A stretch of 64,000 bases of DNA from an uncultured Muribaculaceae bacterium (lineage in GTDB: Bacteria > Bacteroidota > Bacteroidia > Bacteroidales > Muribaculaceae): positions 35,797-99,796 of the forward strand of contig CAJUKD010000007.1 in NCBI GenBank assembly GCA_910587235.1, given 5' to 3'. Positions 27,895 through 35,896 of the stretch are shown piece after piece. Under the pieces are notes generated by a model that saw only the letters and a program-made list of their open reading frames with translations, did no database searches and was not told the DNA's origin. Each line of letters opens with the position of its first letter. Position 1 is the stretch's first letter. The position numbers were made by a program, and so were the translations under genes.

Positions 27895-29397
27895 TCAGTG
27901 TACTGCGATTTTGATCGTTTTAGATTCGCTGAGAGCGACGTATACCCCCGGAACATAGGCTGATATGTCGATTGACTGCTGTACAGATGTTTTTATAAGT
28001 GTTCCGCAGGCATTGTAGATGTCAACTTTTTTGCCTGAAGGATTGTACAGAATGTTCCCTTTCAGGGATATGCCGCTTTCGGCGTCGAGCGATGAAACAG
28101 AAGTGGGTGTGTTGCGCTTGTTTGCAATAAGCATAAGTGGTGCATGTTCAGGAACGTTTGTAGATTCGGATGCAGTGAAGCGGCTCAGACCACGCCATTT
28201 GTAAGGAGTACTTATTCGGAATGAACCCCGGGTGGCGCCTTCTGCTGCTTTGGCTTTTACAAAATCAGTGACGTCCCAGCCTACGTAGGAGTTGAGCATC
28301 TCCTGTGTAAGAGGGGTAGAGCAAACAGGTTCAAATATGTGGTTATGGTGGTTGTCCCAGGTCAGATTCGCAGTGTAGGTTGATGTATTTCCTTCAAGGC
28401 GTAGCTCTTCTAAGCCGTTGTGCGGACGGTTTTCTGCATTGAGTTTTCCAGGCACCACGCTTTCGTAATGAAGTCTGATGCCTATGCGTTCGGCGTCGGC
28501 CGGTATTTCATCAATAGGGAAGGTTAGGTATATGCGTCGCGACCATCCGTCACCGTTTTTGAGATCGAGAGTCTGTGCGTCGGCATGACCTTTGCTCTGT
28601 TCTGCCTGATGCACGAAACTGTCGAAGGAACAAGGAATGACTGCATCGGCAACGAGGATTGATGAAGATGAAGCCGGAGCTGTGTTGCCGTAGGCATCGT
28701 ATATGCCGGTCACATTGAAGTTTACATCGTTCTGGACGTCGTCAATCTCAATGAAATACGGGCATGCTTTAATATTGTCGTTACTGCCGTCTGCGAACGA
28801 GAACGGATATTGTCCGGCACGGAAATTGACGAGCATACGTGCTGTTTCCCCTCTCTTCACAAGTGGTGAACAGGGAGAGAGGGTGTATTCAAAAGGGATC
28901 GACAGCCCCAGATATTAGGCTGCTTCAGCTACAAAAATCTGAGCCATGCGGCGTTGTATGTAACTGTTATCGCCTCGTAGAGGATGCCAGCCATATATTA
29001 CATCATTTATTTTTTCGTTGTCGTGAGCGCAGGCAATGCTGGGTTGTTCATCTCCTGAAGCAACATCAAGGCGGGAGAAACCGATATTATCATCGAATTT
29101 AATAAGAGGAAATCCCCATTTCTGGGAGAGTTTTCGTATCGCGGGATTATAGGTCGTACGTGCGTCGTGCCAGTGTGTGCAGAACATTATTTTCACCGGT
29201 TTGCCTTCAACTGAACCGTAATATTTCGATTCCGGGTTGTCTTTCAGAGCCTTGCAATCGGCGATGTATCGTTTGATAACATAGTCGTAGCCAACTGAAT
29301 AATCGGATGTAGTGGCGATGTTTGTATAATCTTCCCACGATTCTTTTAGCCATTGTTCGTTGGCTACATTCTGGTTGTGCAGGAAGAACCCGCCGAT
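27895..29397 (-). pseudogene. Remnant of a secreted SGNH-hydrolase-like protein with DNRLRE-like domain
   Basis: The minus strand encodes a continuous frame with no valid start, cut at about 29397. It carries GFFLHNQNVANEQW, a segment with MFCTHWHDARTTYNP, and DVIYGWHPLRGD, which resembles the last catalytic block of SGNH hydrolases. A TAA at 28915-28917 interrupts it in frame. The same frame then continues (YLGLSIPFEY...) into a beta-rich part resembling a DNRLRE domain (RRIYLTFPIDEIP, GWDVTDFVKA) and a C-terminal tail like a type IX secretion sorting domain (GKKVDIYNACGTLIKT ... GVYVALSESKTIKI). The GTG at 28860 is not a credible start. The loss of the 5' end and the stop together point to decay. 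Confidence 0.75.
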
Positions 29398-29727
29398 CCC
29401 GATCTTCTTTATAAGGTCGACGATCCTTGGGCTTCTCTCAACAAGACAGTCGAAGTGCCTGTGACCATTACTCCCGGAATGCGTCCCCTTTATGTAAAAT
29501 TCGGAAGCTGGGGTGAGCTTACCGGTGTTACGGAAGTCGAAACTCCCTCAGTCAAGGTAGAGCGTCGCGGCGATATGCTTTATCTCTCCACATGTGGTGC
29601 TGAACTCTACAATATTGCAGGCAGCATGGTTGCTTCAACAAGTTTGAACACACTTGATCTTTCTGGACTTCCTGTAGGAGTCTATATCCTCCGTGTTGGT
29701 AAAACTGTCGGCAAGATCGTGAAATAA
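29398..29727 (+). pseudogene. C-terminal remnant of a secreted protein with sorting-domain tail
   Basis: A plus-strand fragment of about 110 codons without its own start, reading from roughly DPDLLYKVDDPWASLNKTVEV to a TAA at 29727. The last 70 residues (VKVERRGDMLYLSTCGAELYNIAG ... LSGLPVGVYILRVGKTVGKIVK) have the pattern of a type IX secretion C-terminal sorting domain. Upstream sequence in the same frame is antisense to the opposing remnant, so the junction lies near 29390-29405. One deletion across a divergent promoter could have removed both 5' ends; this is inference. Confidence 0.7.
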
Positions 29728-29964
29728 TCTATTTATGTAATCGCCAACAAATAGTTACAAGAAATAAGGATAAGATAGATTGATAAGAACGTTTGTTCTC
29801 AAGCGGGCGCTGTGTCAGTGGTTGATACGGCGTCCGTTCCTTATATGCCATTGTTAAAACGTGTTAATACAACGGGGGGGGGTAATCTTAAACAAATGTT
29901 TAGTGTTGTTGTGCTTTTATGTTTCTATATTTGCGAAAAATAATTTATTTAAAAGACTGTTGCA
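29728..29964 (+). promoter_or_regulatory. Upstream region of the three-gene secreted operon, with G9 tract
   Basis: No ORF. It contains a run of nine G at 29874-29882 and a -7 box TATATTTG at 29926-29933, 31 bases before the ATG at 29965. The tract lies about 44 bases upstream of the -7 box, close enough to alter activator spacing if its length changes. Confidence 0.6.
29926..29933 (+). promoter_or_regulatory. -7 box for the secreted operon
   Basis: TATATTTG matches TAnnTTTG. No convincing TTTG -33 element is at the standard distance. Confidence 0.6.
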
Positions 29965-30657
29965 ATGAAAAAGTTGATTTTGTTTGTCGTGGCGGCACTG
30001 GCACTCTTTCTGTCAGTCGAGGCTTCCGCCAAGAAGAGTAAGGAGGAAAAAGAGAATGAAAATGTCATCGAGGTGACAATGCGCGATGGAAGTGTGGAAA
30101 AAGGCCGGGTGACAACTTATTGGACCTATCCGATGAAAAAAGGCTACAGCCGGACTTTTAAAATCAAGACTGACGATGGTCGTGACATAAAGTTTGATGT
30201 GACCGATATTGACTCTCTCTATTTCCCACTTCGTACGGAAGAACAGTTCAGGACATATCGTCCTATGCTTGTGCCTCGCCCCAAGATAGGCAACAAAAGC
30301 AATGTGGAAGAGTGGATATGTGCGGTAGGAAAGCGTTCGGAGCATGCTCAATTGTACTTTCCGAGTATATGGGTGAATTACCAAGCCACTCCCACCCAGA
30401 GCCGCAATGATCTGTTTACTTTGCCAAGCATAAAATTCGATTGCGACTCGATTGCATATCCTTTTTACTATTATCATAATGGAAATTTCAATATCAGTGT
30501 CATAAAGCATTGGCTTAATAAATCCAATCCCGAACTGTACGACCATCTGAACGACTATTTCAAAAAGAACAAGAAGGCAAAGAAAGAGATTGGCGACCGT
30601 CCCGAGATTATGCTTGAGGTCTACGAGGAATATCTACGTACTAAGTCTGAACAATAA
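29965..30657 (+). CDS. Secreted protein of unknown function, paralogue A
   Basis: A 230-residue protein with a clear signal peptide (cleavage after SVEASA) and a lysine-rich mature N-terminus. A beta-strand region follows (VIEVTMRDGSVEKGRV, then a tract ending in DIDSLYFP). The C-terminal half has aromatic-rich strands (YPFYYYHNGNFNISV) and an amphipathic end (NPELYDHLNDYFKKNKKAKKEIGDRPEIMLEVYEEYL). The next gene encodes a clear though distant paralogue with the same DGxVxEG opening and NPxL...YF...KKEI...EIxLE ending. No known family is recognised. It is first in a three-gene operon. Confidence 0.78.
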   Translation: MKKLILFVVAALALFLSVEASAKKSKEEKENENVIEVTMRDGSVEKGRVTTYWTYPMKKGYSRTFKIKTDDGRDIKFDVTDIDSLYFPLRTEEQFRTYRPMLVPRPKIGNKSNVEEWICAVGKRSEHAQLYFPSIWVNYQATPTQSRNDLFTLPSIKFDCDSIAYPFYYYHNGNFNISVIKHWLNKSNPELYDHLNDYFKKNKKAKKEIGDRPEIMLEVYEEYLRTKSEQ

Positions 30658-30669
30658 AACCATTTAACC

Positions 30670-31401
30670 ATGAATACATTACGTATAGCATTGGTGTTTA
30701 TTCTCGCTTTGTTTTCGGCTTCATTTACAGCAAATGCCGGAAAAAACAAAGGCGATGACAAAGAAATCATTATAAAAGCCTGGTTCAAGGATGGAACTGT
30801 CTATGAAGGCCCGATGCCCAAACATTGGCACACCTATCGTCAGACCTTCCTCAATCCCGGACATAATTTCCACACAGTGCCCTCCGATGGCTCCAAAAAG
30901 ACAGTAAAGCGCGAGGCCAAGGATACGGATTCCCTGCTTGTGGTAAGCAGCACGCACGATGCCTTTGCTCCGGGCGATTTTTACGTGTCGTTTAACGGCA
31001 AGAGTAATTTTATGGGAGGCAAGATGATGCACAAAATGCTTCGTCGGATCAAGAGCGGACGCAAGGTCGAGCTCTGCAAACTGAAATATATAGGCAATTG
31101 CATGCAGGGTCAGCTTAATCTGGATCAGCGCATGGAATATTGGCTGATACGCTTCCGCGATAGCGGGGAGGCCGTGGTGTTTTTCGACAATCCTCTCGAA
31201 AAAAGATGCCATAAGCCTAATCTTGAAGCCAAAGCCTTTGCCGGCTATTTTAAGGAAACGAATCCGGCTCTTGCCGAAGCTGTGATAAAAGAGTTCTGTT
31301 CCGACAAACGGAAAACACGGAAGGAAATTGCCGAAAAAGTTATGGAGAATCCGGAGATCTTTCTTGAATTTGTCGATAATTTTATGACAGAGGCAAAATG
31401 A
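30670..31401 (+). CDS. Secreted protein of unknown function, paralogue B
   Basis: A 243-residue protein with a signal peptide (cleavage after ANAG). It parallels the gene 12 bases upstream: an early strand IIIKAWFKDGTVYEGPM, a DTDSLLV segment matching DIDSLYF, and a C-terminal NPALAEAVIKEF...KTRKEIAEKVMENPEIFLEFV block. The middle is basic (KMMHKMLRRIKSGRKVE) with a possible disulphide pair (Cys in ELCKLKYIGNC). It overlaps the following lipoprotein gene by 4 bases (ATGA). Function unknown; periplasmic or surface location is inferred. Confidence 0.78.
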   Translation: MNTLRIALVFILALFSASFTANAGKNKGDDKEIIIKAWFKDGTVYEGPMPKHWHTYRQTFLNPGHNFHTVPSDGSKKTVKREAKDTDSLLVVSSTHDAFAPGDFYVSFNGKSNFMGGKMMHKMLRRIKSGRKVELCKLKYIGNCMQGQLNLDQRMEYWLIRFRDSGEAVVFFDNPLEKRCHKPNLEAKAFAGYFKETNPALAEAVIKEFCSDKRKTRKEIAEKVMENPEIFLEFVDNFMTEAK

Positions 31402-32951
31402 AGGAACGGCATATTTCTCTCCTGTTATCATGTGTCGTGTTTTTATCGCTACTGCCGTTTTCATGTAGCAAGGATATTGATCAGCCCGATCCGCCTGCGC
31501 CGCTTCCCGACGGAATTGTTTTTTCCGAGGAATCGCTGACGGTGGAAAACACAGGCGGCGACGTCGTCATACGTTTTACAGCCGGACAGCCATGGCTTAT
31601 CGGCATTCCCGATCAGTTCGAACGGATGTCGGGCGCTCTTGATCGGGAGAGAGGCGAGGCCGGTGATGCGGAGGTGGTGTTTACGGCCTATCCCAATGTG
31701 GGCGCGGAGGCGCGCGATGTGACATTTCTCGTCACCGCCGGCCGTGCGGAAGCACGTATTACCTTGCATCAGGAAGCTGTGCCCGTTCAGTTGCCTTCGG
31801 AGGATGAAGTGCGGAAGTATCTTATCAGACTTTTTGAGGATACCGACGGGCCGAATTGGCGTTCCGTTTCAAAAAAGTGGGGAAGCGACCTTCCTTTAAA
31901 CGAATGGGGCCCTGAGGTGAAATATGAAAACGGGCGTCTGGAACTTATTCTTACTGAGAGAGATCTGCGCGGTAAAGTCGACCTGTCGGGCTGTAAGGCG
32001 CTCGTTTCGATCCGCGCTGCCAAAAATTATGTGACGGAAGTCGACCTGTCGGATTGTCCGCTGCTTGAAAAAGTGGATTTCACCAACTGCGGACTGGAAG
32101 ATATAAAACTCAACGGTTGCCACTCGCTTAAGGAACTTTTTCTGAGCTACAACAATCTTAAAGCCTTAGATATAGGGTGGAGCACCACTCTCAGGTATCT
32201 TAATTTTTCAAGATGTGCGGTTGAAGCGATTGACCTCTCCCGCTGTGTGTCGCTTGAAGATATCGCATGCGACAACAACCGCTTGCGATCGCTGGAAATT
32301 CCTCATCGGCGACGCCTGCAATCGCTATGGTGTTATACCAACGAATTAAAGACTCTCGATGTAAGCGCTTCCCCTGATTTGTGGGTGTTCAACTGCAGCG
32401 AAAACGAGATAGAGACGCTGAATGTCGGTGAATGTCCGAAAATGAGGATTTTCTGGTGTTATCAAAATCGGATTTCCGAACTCGACATAGCCGGGATGAA
32501 AGAATGGCTGTCGCAGTTCGTTTGCTATTCCAACCGCTTGCCTTCGCTTGACCTGAGCGGATACCGCATGCTGTCGACACTCCATTGTTCCGACAATTCC
32601 ATCACGGATCTGAATATCACCGGTTGTTGCAGACTGTCGGAACTATATTGCAGCCATAACCGTATCATGGAGTTGGATTTCACCGGAATTGACACCCATA
32701 TTTTAGGGACACTCGATTGTTCCTACAATCGTCTGCAGAGTGCGGATATTACCTCGCTTACATATCTGAAACACCTGTGGTGTCAGGGCAACAGGATAGG
32801 AGGCGAGATTCCTTTGTGGTTCGACGAACTCCTTAGCGATTTTGAGTATGATGCCCGCTATGACTATCGCCCAGAAACAGGCAACTATGTCGACCGCGGT
32901 TACGGATGGTGGTATCCGGGCGAACCGGAAAAAGGTGAACACCGCCGTTGA
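31398..32951 (+). CDS. BACON-domain, leucine-rich-repeat lipoprotein
   Basis: A 517-residue lipoprotein (lipobox LPFSC). Residues about 33-118 look like a BACON domain (VFSEESLTVENTGGDVVIRF, ARDVTFLVTAGRAEARITL), usually a carbohydrate- or protein-binding beta-sandwich. From about residue 140 there are roughly 14 leucine-rich repeats of about 21 residues with the pattern L..L.C..N.l..LDls. The tail is acidic, tyrosine- and glycine-rich (GYGWWYPGEPEKGEHRR). LRR surface lipoproteins are usually binding proteins. It is the last gene of a coupled operon with two secreted paralogues, so a shared surface complex is plausible but unproven. It converges on the Crp-like gene. Confidence 0.85.
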   Translation: MKERHISLLLSCVVFLSLLPFSCSKDIDQPDPPAPLPDGIVFSEESLTVENTGGDVVIRFTAGQPWLIGIPDQFERMSGALDRERGEAGDAEVVFTAYPNVGAEARDVTFLVTAGRAEARITLHQEAVPVQLPSEDEVRKYLIRLFEDTDGPNWRSVSKKWGSDLPLNEWGPEVKYENGRLELILTERDLRGKVDLSGCKALVSIRAAKNYVTEVDLSDCPLLEKVDFTNCGLEDIKLNGCHSLKELFLSYNNLKALDIGWSTTLRYLNFSRCAVEAIDLSRCVSLEDIACDNNRLRSLEIPHRRRLQSLWCYTNELKTLDVSASPDLWVFNCSENEIETLNVGECPKMRIFWCYQNRISELDIAGMKEWLSQFVCYSNRLPSLDLSGYRMLSTLHCSDNSITDLNITGCCRLSELYCSHNRIMELDFTGIDTHILGTLDCSYNRLQSADITSLTYLKHLWCQGNRIGGEIPLWFDELLSDFEYDARYDYRPETGNYVDRGYGWWYPGEPEKGEHRR

Positions 32952-32967
32952 GTCCCTCGGTGTTGCT

Positions 32968-33531
32968 TTATTTTGTGAGATTTTCTTTCCGCAGACGGCT
33001 CAGATGGATGGGCGTTATGCCTAAATATGAGGCAAGTTCGCGCAGCGGAACAGTCTGGAGGAGTTCCGGCCAGTGTTCGATCACTTTGGCATAATGTTCG
33101 GCGGCTGACAGCCGGTGCATGTCGAGGTAGCGGTTTAGGAATGTCTTGAATAAAGCCGCTTCAACGCCTATGCAGAAGCGCATGCCTTTAGATGTCGCGA
33201 AGTCAATTAAATTCTCCATACTTATCGATCTTACCACACTGCGCCGTCCTGCGATAATCGAAGCTTCTGATCCTGTACCGAGCAATGAAGAATTGATGTC
33301 GCCGACGTAATCGTCGGAAAATGAAAAGCCGATAACTCTTTCAGCTCCATCGGTCGTATGGACGGTATATTTGAAATATCCGCTCTCGACGAAGCCGAAG
33401 CGTCGCGGCACATCGCCTTCGGATAGGTAACATTCGCCTTTATCGAATTGTTGCAAGCTGCCGTTGGCAATGCAGAAATCCCTTAGCGGCGAAAGATCGA
33501 GTAAATCGAGGTAGGCGTTGAATTCGGCCAT
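32968..33531 (-). CDS. Crp/Fnr-type transcriptional regulator
   Basis: A 187-residue regulator. Residues about 20-130 form a cyclic-nucleotide-binding-like beta roll (FDKGECYLSEGDVPRRFGFVESGYFKYTV). The C-terminus is a short helix-turn-helix (VPLRELASYLGITPIHLSRLRKENL). The residues that bind cAMP in Crp are not convincingly conserved, so the ligand is unknown. Bacteroidota contain many such regulators, often controlling nearby or unlinked genes. It is followed upstream by a metallo-hydrolase gene, but the 24-base gap does not prove co-transcription. Confidence 0.88.
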   Translation of the reverse strand: MAEFNAYLDLLDLSPLRDFCIANGSLQQFDKGECYLSEGDVPRRFGFVESGYFKYTVHTTDGAERVIGFSFSDDYVGDINSSLLGTGSEASIIAGRRSVVRSISMENLIDFATSKGMRFCIGVEAALFKTFLNRYLDMHRLSAAEHYAKVIEHWPELLQTVPLRELASYLGITPIHLSRLRKENLTK

Positions 33532-33555
33532 GCACGGAGAGTAGGGCAGTGTTTT

Positions 33556-34200
33556 TTACAGATAGGGATTGTTGCGTCGTTCGTCGCCTATGGTGGTTGG
33601 TTCCATGTGCCCGGGTAGCACGGTCGTGTCATCGGGCAATGTGAGCAGCCGATTGCGTATTGATTCGACAAGCTGACGGTGGTCGCCTCCGGGCAGGTCG
33701 GTGCGACCTATTGCTCCGCCGAAAAGGCTGTCGCCGCTGAATACAATTTTCAGATCGGGAATATATATTGCCATGCCGCCGCGAGTGTGGCCGGGAACGG
33801 CTATAAGTTCCACGCGGTGCCCGTCGAAGTCGAAGGATGAATCACCGTCCACGGTATTGTCGATGTCGATTCCGAAGTCCTCGGGCAGACGGATTCCGAA
33901 GCGTGCGGCCTGAGCCGAGAGTGATGCGGCAAGGTCGGCATCGGCTTTTTCTGCTGTCAGTTTTGCTCCATAACGCTCTTTGATGTGGTTTATTCCGAAA
34001 CTGTGGTCGAGGTGCAGGTGAGTGTTGACGATTGCGCTGATGTGCAGGTGGTTTTCCGCTATGAAATCATTGAATGCATCGCGCTCGCGTTCGGTCGACA
34101 TACCGGGGTCGACGACAATTGCCTCGCGGCTTTCTGTGTCGTAAAGTACGTATGTGTTTTCCTCGAACAGGTTGAATATGAAACGTTGGATTTTCATCAT
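33556..34200 (-). CDS. Metallo-beta-lactamase-fold hydrolase
   Basis: A 214-residue cytoplasmic metal-dependent hydrolase. The binuclear zinc motif is THLHLDH at residues 60-66 (His61, His63, Asp65, His66), with further ligands in VPGHTRGGMAIY, FSGDSLFG and VLPGHMEPTTIG. The overall size and the ending (GDERRNNPYL) resemble glyoxalase II-like or persulfide-dioxygenase-like enzymes; the substrate cannot be told from sequence. It sits 16 bases after the rsmG stop, so the two may be co-transcribed. Confidence 0.9.
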   Translation of the reverse strand: MMKIQRFIFNLFEENTYVLYDTESREAIVVDPGMSTERERDAFNDFIAENHLHISAIVNTHLHLDHSFGINHIKERYGAKLTAEKADADLAASLSAQAARFGIRLPEDFGIDIDNTVDGDSSFDFDGHRVELIAVPGHTRGGMAIYIPDLKIVFSGDSLFGGAIGRTDLPGGDHRQLVESIRNRLLTLPDDTTVLPGHMEPTTIGDERRNNPYL

Positions 34201-34216
34201 GGCTGTCGCTATGTAT

Positions 34217-34858
34217 TTATTTTACGGGTACGTAAACGAGTTTTTTTGTGTCGAAGCGGTCTTCGTCGAAGAATTCCGACAGCGGATATTCAATTACTGG
34301 ATAACGAACGTCGGCTGATTCTTCGGTCAGGTCGCCTCCTTTTAGACAGACAATGCCGGGCGCATAATTGTTTACGCGCGTCGGACGCCGGATGACATTT
34401 TTTGCCGAGAGTTTCACCAGACGGTCAAGCGCCATTACCGCGCGGCTTACCACGTAATCGTAACTGTCATGGCATTCCCCTATGTCGCCGTGCTGGAAAG
34501 TCACGTTGTCCAGACCTATTTCTTTTGCTATTTCCGAAGCTACGTTTATTTTTTTTCCTATGCGGTCAATGAGATGGAACCGGCACTCAGGATATGCTAT
34601 AGACAATGGAATGCCTGGGAAGCCACCTCCTGTACCGAGGTCGAGCAGTGCGGTGCCCGCTTCGAGCGGCCCGAGGAAGCGCGCTATCGCCAGAGAATGA
34701 AGTATGTGGTTGACGTACAGGCTGTCGATGTCTTTGCGGGATATGACATTGATTTTGGCGTTCCATTCCGGATAGAGTGTGCCGAGGCATTCGAACTGCC
34801 TGCGGGCAGTGGCATCGATGTCGGGGAAATATTTAAGTATAAGTTCTATATTGTCCAT
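34217..34858 (-). CDS. rsmG: 16S rRNA (guanine-N7) methyltransferase RsmG
   Basis: A 213-residue SAM-dependent enzyme that methylates G527 of 16S rRNA. Family motifs are LYVNHILHSLAIARFL, the SAM loop LLDLGTGGGFPGIPL, FHLIDRIGKKINV and VVSRAVMALDRLV. Loss of this methylation gives low-level streptomycin resistance in other bacteria. The frame extends upstream to 34927, but a promoter box at 34865-34872 sits inside that extension and MDNIELILKYFP at 34858 is the natural start. The promoter is so close that the message may be nearly leaderless. Confidence 0.93.
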   Translation of the reverse strand: MDNIELILKYFPDIDATARRQFECLGTLYPEWNAKINVISRKDIDSLYVNHILHSLAIARFLGPLEAGTALLDLGTGGGFPGIPLSIAYPECRFHLIDRIGKKINVASEIAKEIGLDNVTFQHGDIGECHDSYDYVVSRAVMALDRLVKLSAKNVIRRPTRVNNYAPGIVCLKGGDLTEESADVRYPVIEYPLSEFFDEDRFDTKKLVYVPVK

Positions 34859-34864
34859 ATTACT

Positions 34865-34872
34865 GCAAAAAT
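34865..34872 (-). promoter_or_regulatory. -7 box for rsmG
   Basis: The minus strand reads TATTTTTG (TAnnTTTG), ending 7 bases upstream of the chosen ATG, so the leader would be very short. It overlaps the alternative longer ORF. Confidence 0.5.
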
Positions 34873-34905
34873 AATTCTTTTCTGCCGAAAGCCGAAAAAA
34901 GTGTG

Positions 34906-34913
34906 TAACTTTG
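34906..34913 (+). promoter_or_regulatory. -7 box for the S1-domain gene
   Basis: TAACTTTG, 23 bases before the ATG at 34937, with a T-rich stretch (TTTTCTG, from 34878) near the -33 position. Divergent from the rsmG box. Confidence 0.65.
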
Positions 34914-34936
34914 TAAAATAACTTCATAAATCCGGA

Positions 34937-35791
34937 ATGATTAAATTAGGAAAATTCAATACGATGCGCGTGGTCAGACTTGTCGATTTCGGCGCTTATC
35001 TCGGTGATCCCGATGATGAAAAATCTGCCGAGATACTTCTTCCCGCGCGATATATGCCTGAGGATCTGCGTCCGGGCGATACTATTGACGTGTTTGTCTA
35101 TCGCGACAACGAAAACCGCCCCATAGCCACTACCGATGAACCTTATGCCACGGTGGGCGAATTCGCTTATATGCAGGTGAATCAGGTCAACGATATAGGT
35201 GCTTTCCTTGACTGGGGGCTGGTCAAGGAACTGCTTGTTCCATTCTCGGAACAGAAGGCGAAGATGCGCCCCGGAGGGATATACCTTGTCTATGTATATC
35301 TCGACGATGCCACACAGCGAATAGTGGCATCGGCCAAGATAGAGAAATTTTTGGGTAATGTATTTCCCGAATATAAAATCGGGCAACGTGTGCGTGCGCT
35401 GGTATATCAGCATACCGACATAGGATATAAGGCTATAGTCGATAATCTTCATCAAGGCTTGCTTTATGAGAACGAGCTGTTCCGTCCGGTCGAGCTTGAG
35501 GAAACGGTCGAGGCTTATGTCAAACGTGTGCGTCCTGACGGGAAAATAGACCTCACGCTGTCGTCGTCGACCCGCGACCGCGTTGATGAAATTTCAGACC
35601 GTATAATCGAATATCTTCGTAAGCCTGATGCCTCTGCGGTGTCCGATCATCTGAGTCCTGAGGAAATCCGCAAGCTATTCGGATGCAGTAAAAAGGATTT
35701 CAAAAAAGCAGTAGGTATGCTCTATCGTTCGCATGCGGTCAGCATCGGATCTGAGGACAAACTTATCAGACTCTCCGGCGACGCTTTATGA
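34937..35791 (+). CDS. cvfB: CvfB-like S1-domain RNA-binding protein
   Basis: A 284-residue cytoplasmic protein with several S1-type oligonucleotide-binding folds. The N-terminal fold carries VDFGAYLGD; the second has VNQVNDIGAFLDWGLVKELLVPFSEQKAKM; the third has VYQHTDIGYKAIVDNLHQGLLYENELF. A winged-helix C-terminus follows (LSPEEIRKLFGCSKKDFKKAVGMLYRSH). This matches the CvfB/YitL family, RNA-binding regulators of virulence and translation in Gram-positive bacteria. The role in Bacteroidota is unclear. It has its own promoter. Confidence 0.86.
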   Translation: MIKLGKFNTMRVVRLVDFGAYLGDPDDEKSAEILLPARYMPEDLRPGDTIDVFVYRDNENRPIATTDEPYATVGEFAYMQVNQVNDIGAFLDWGLVKELLVPFSEQKAKMRPGGIYLVYVYLDDATQRIVASAKIEKFLGNVFPEYKIGQRVRALVYQHTDIGYKAIVDNLHQGLLYENELFRPVELEETVEAYVKRVRPDGKIDLTLSSSTRDRVDEISDRIIEYLRKPDASAVSDHLSPEEIRKLFGCSKKDFKKAVGMLYRSHAVSIGSEDKLIRLSGDAL

Positions 35792-35896
35792 CTGCCGGAA
35801 TCTCTTTTTTCGCGCATAATAGGCCTAAAATGGTTTTTTTTTGCGACCTTTGCAATCTGAAACATGCGCGGCTGTCGCGCTCGTCACATTTTGACA

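Noticed and set aside
28858..28860. GTG as start of an independent 321-codon gene
   Set aside because: The frame continues upstream to a single TAA and then onward in the same frame, so this is the tail of a broken gene rather than a gene start.
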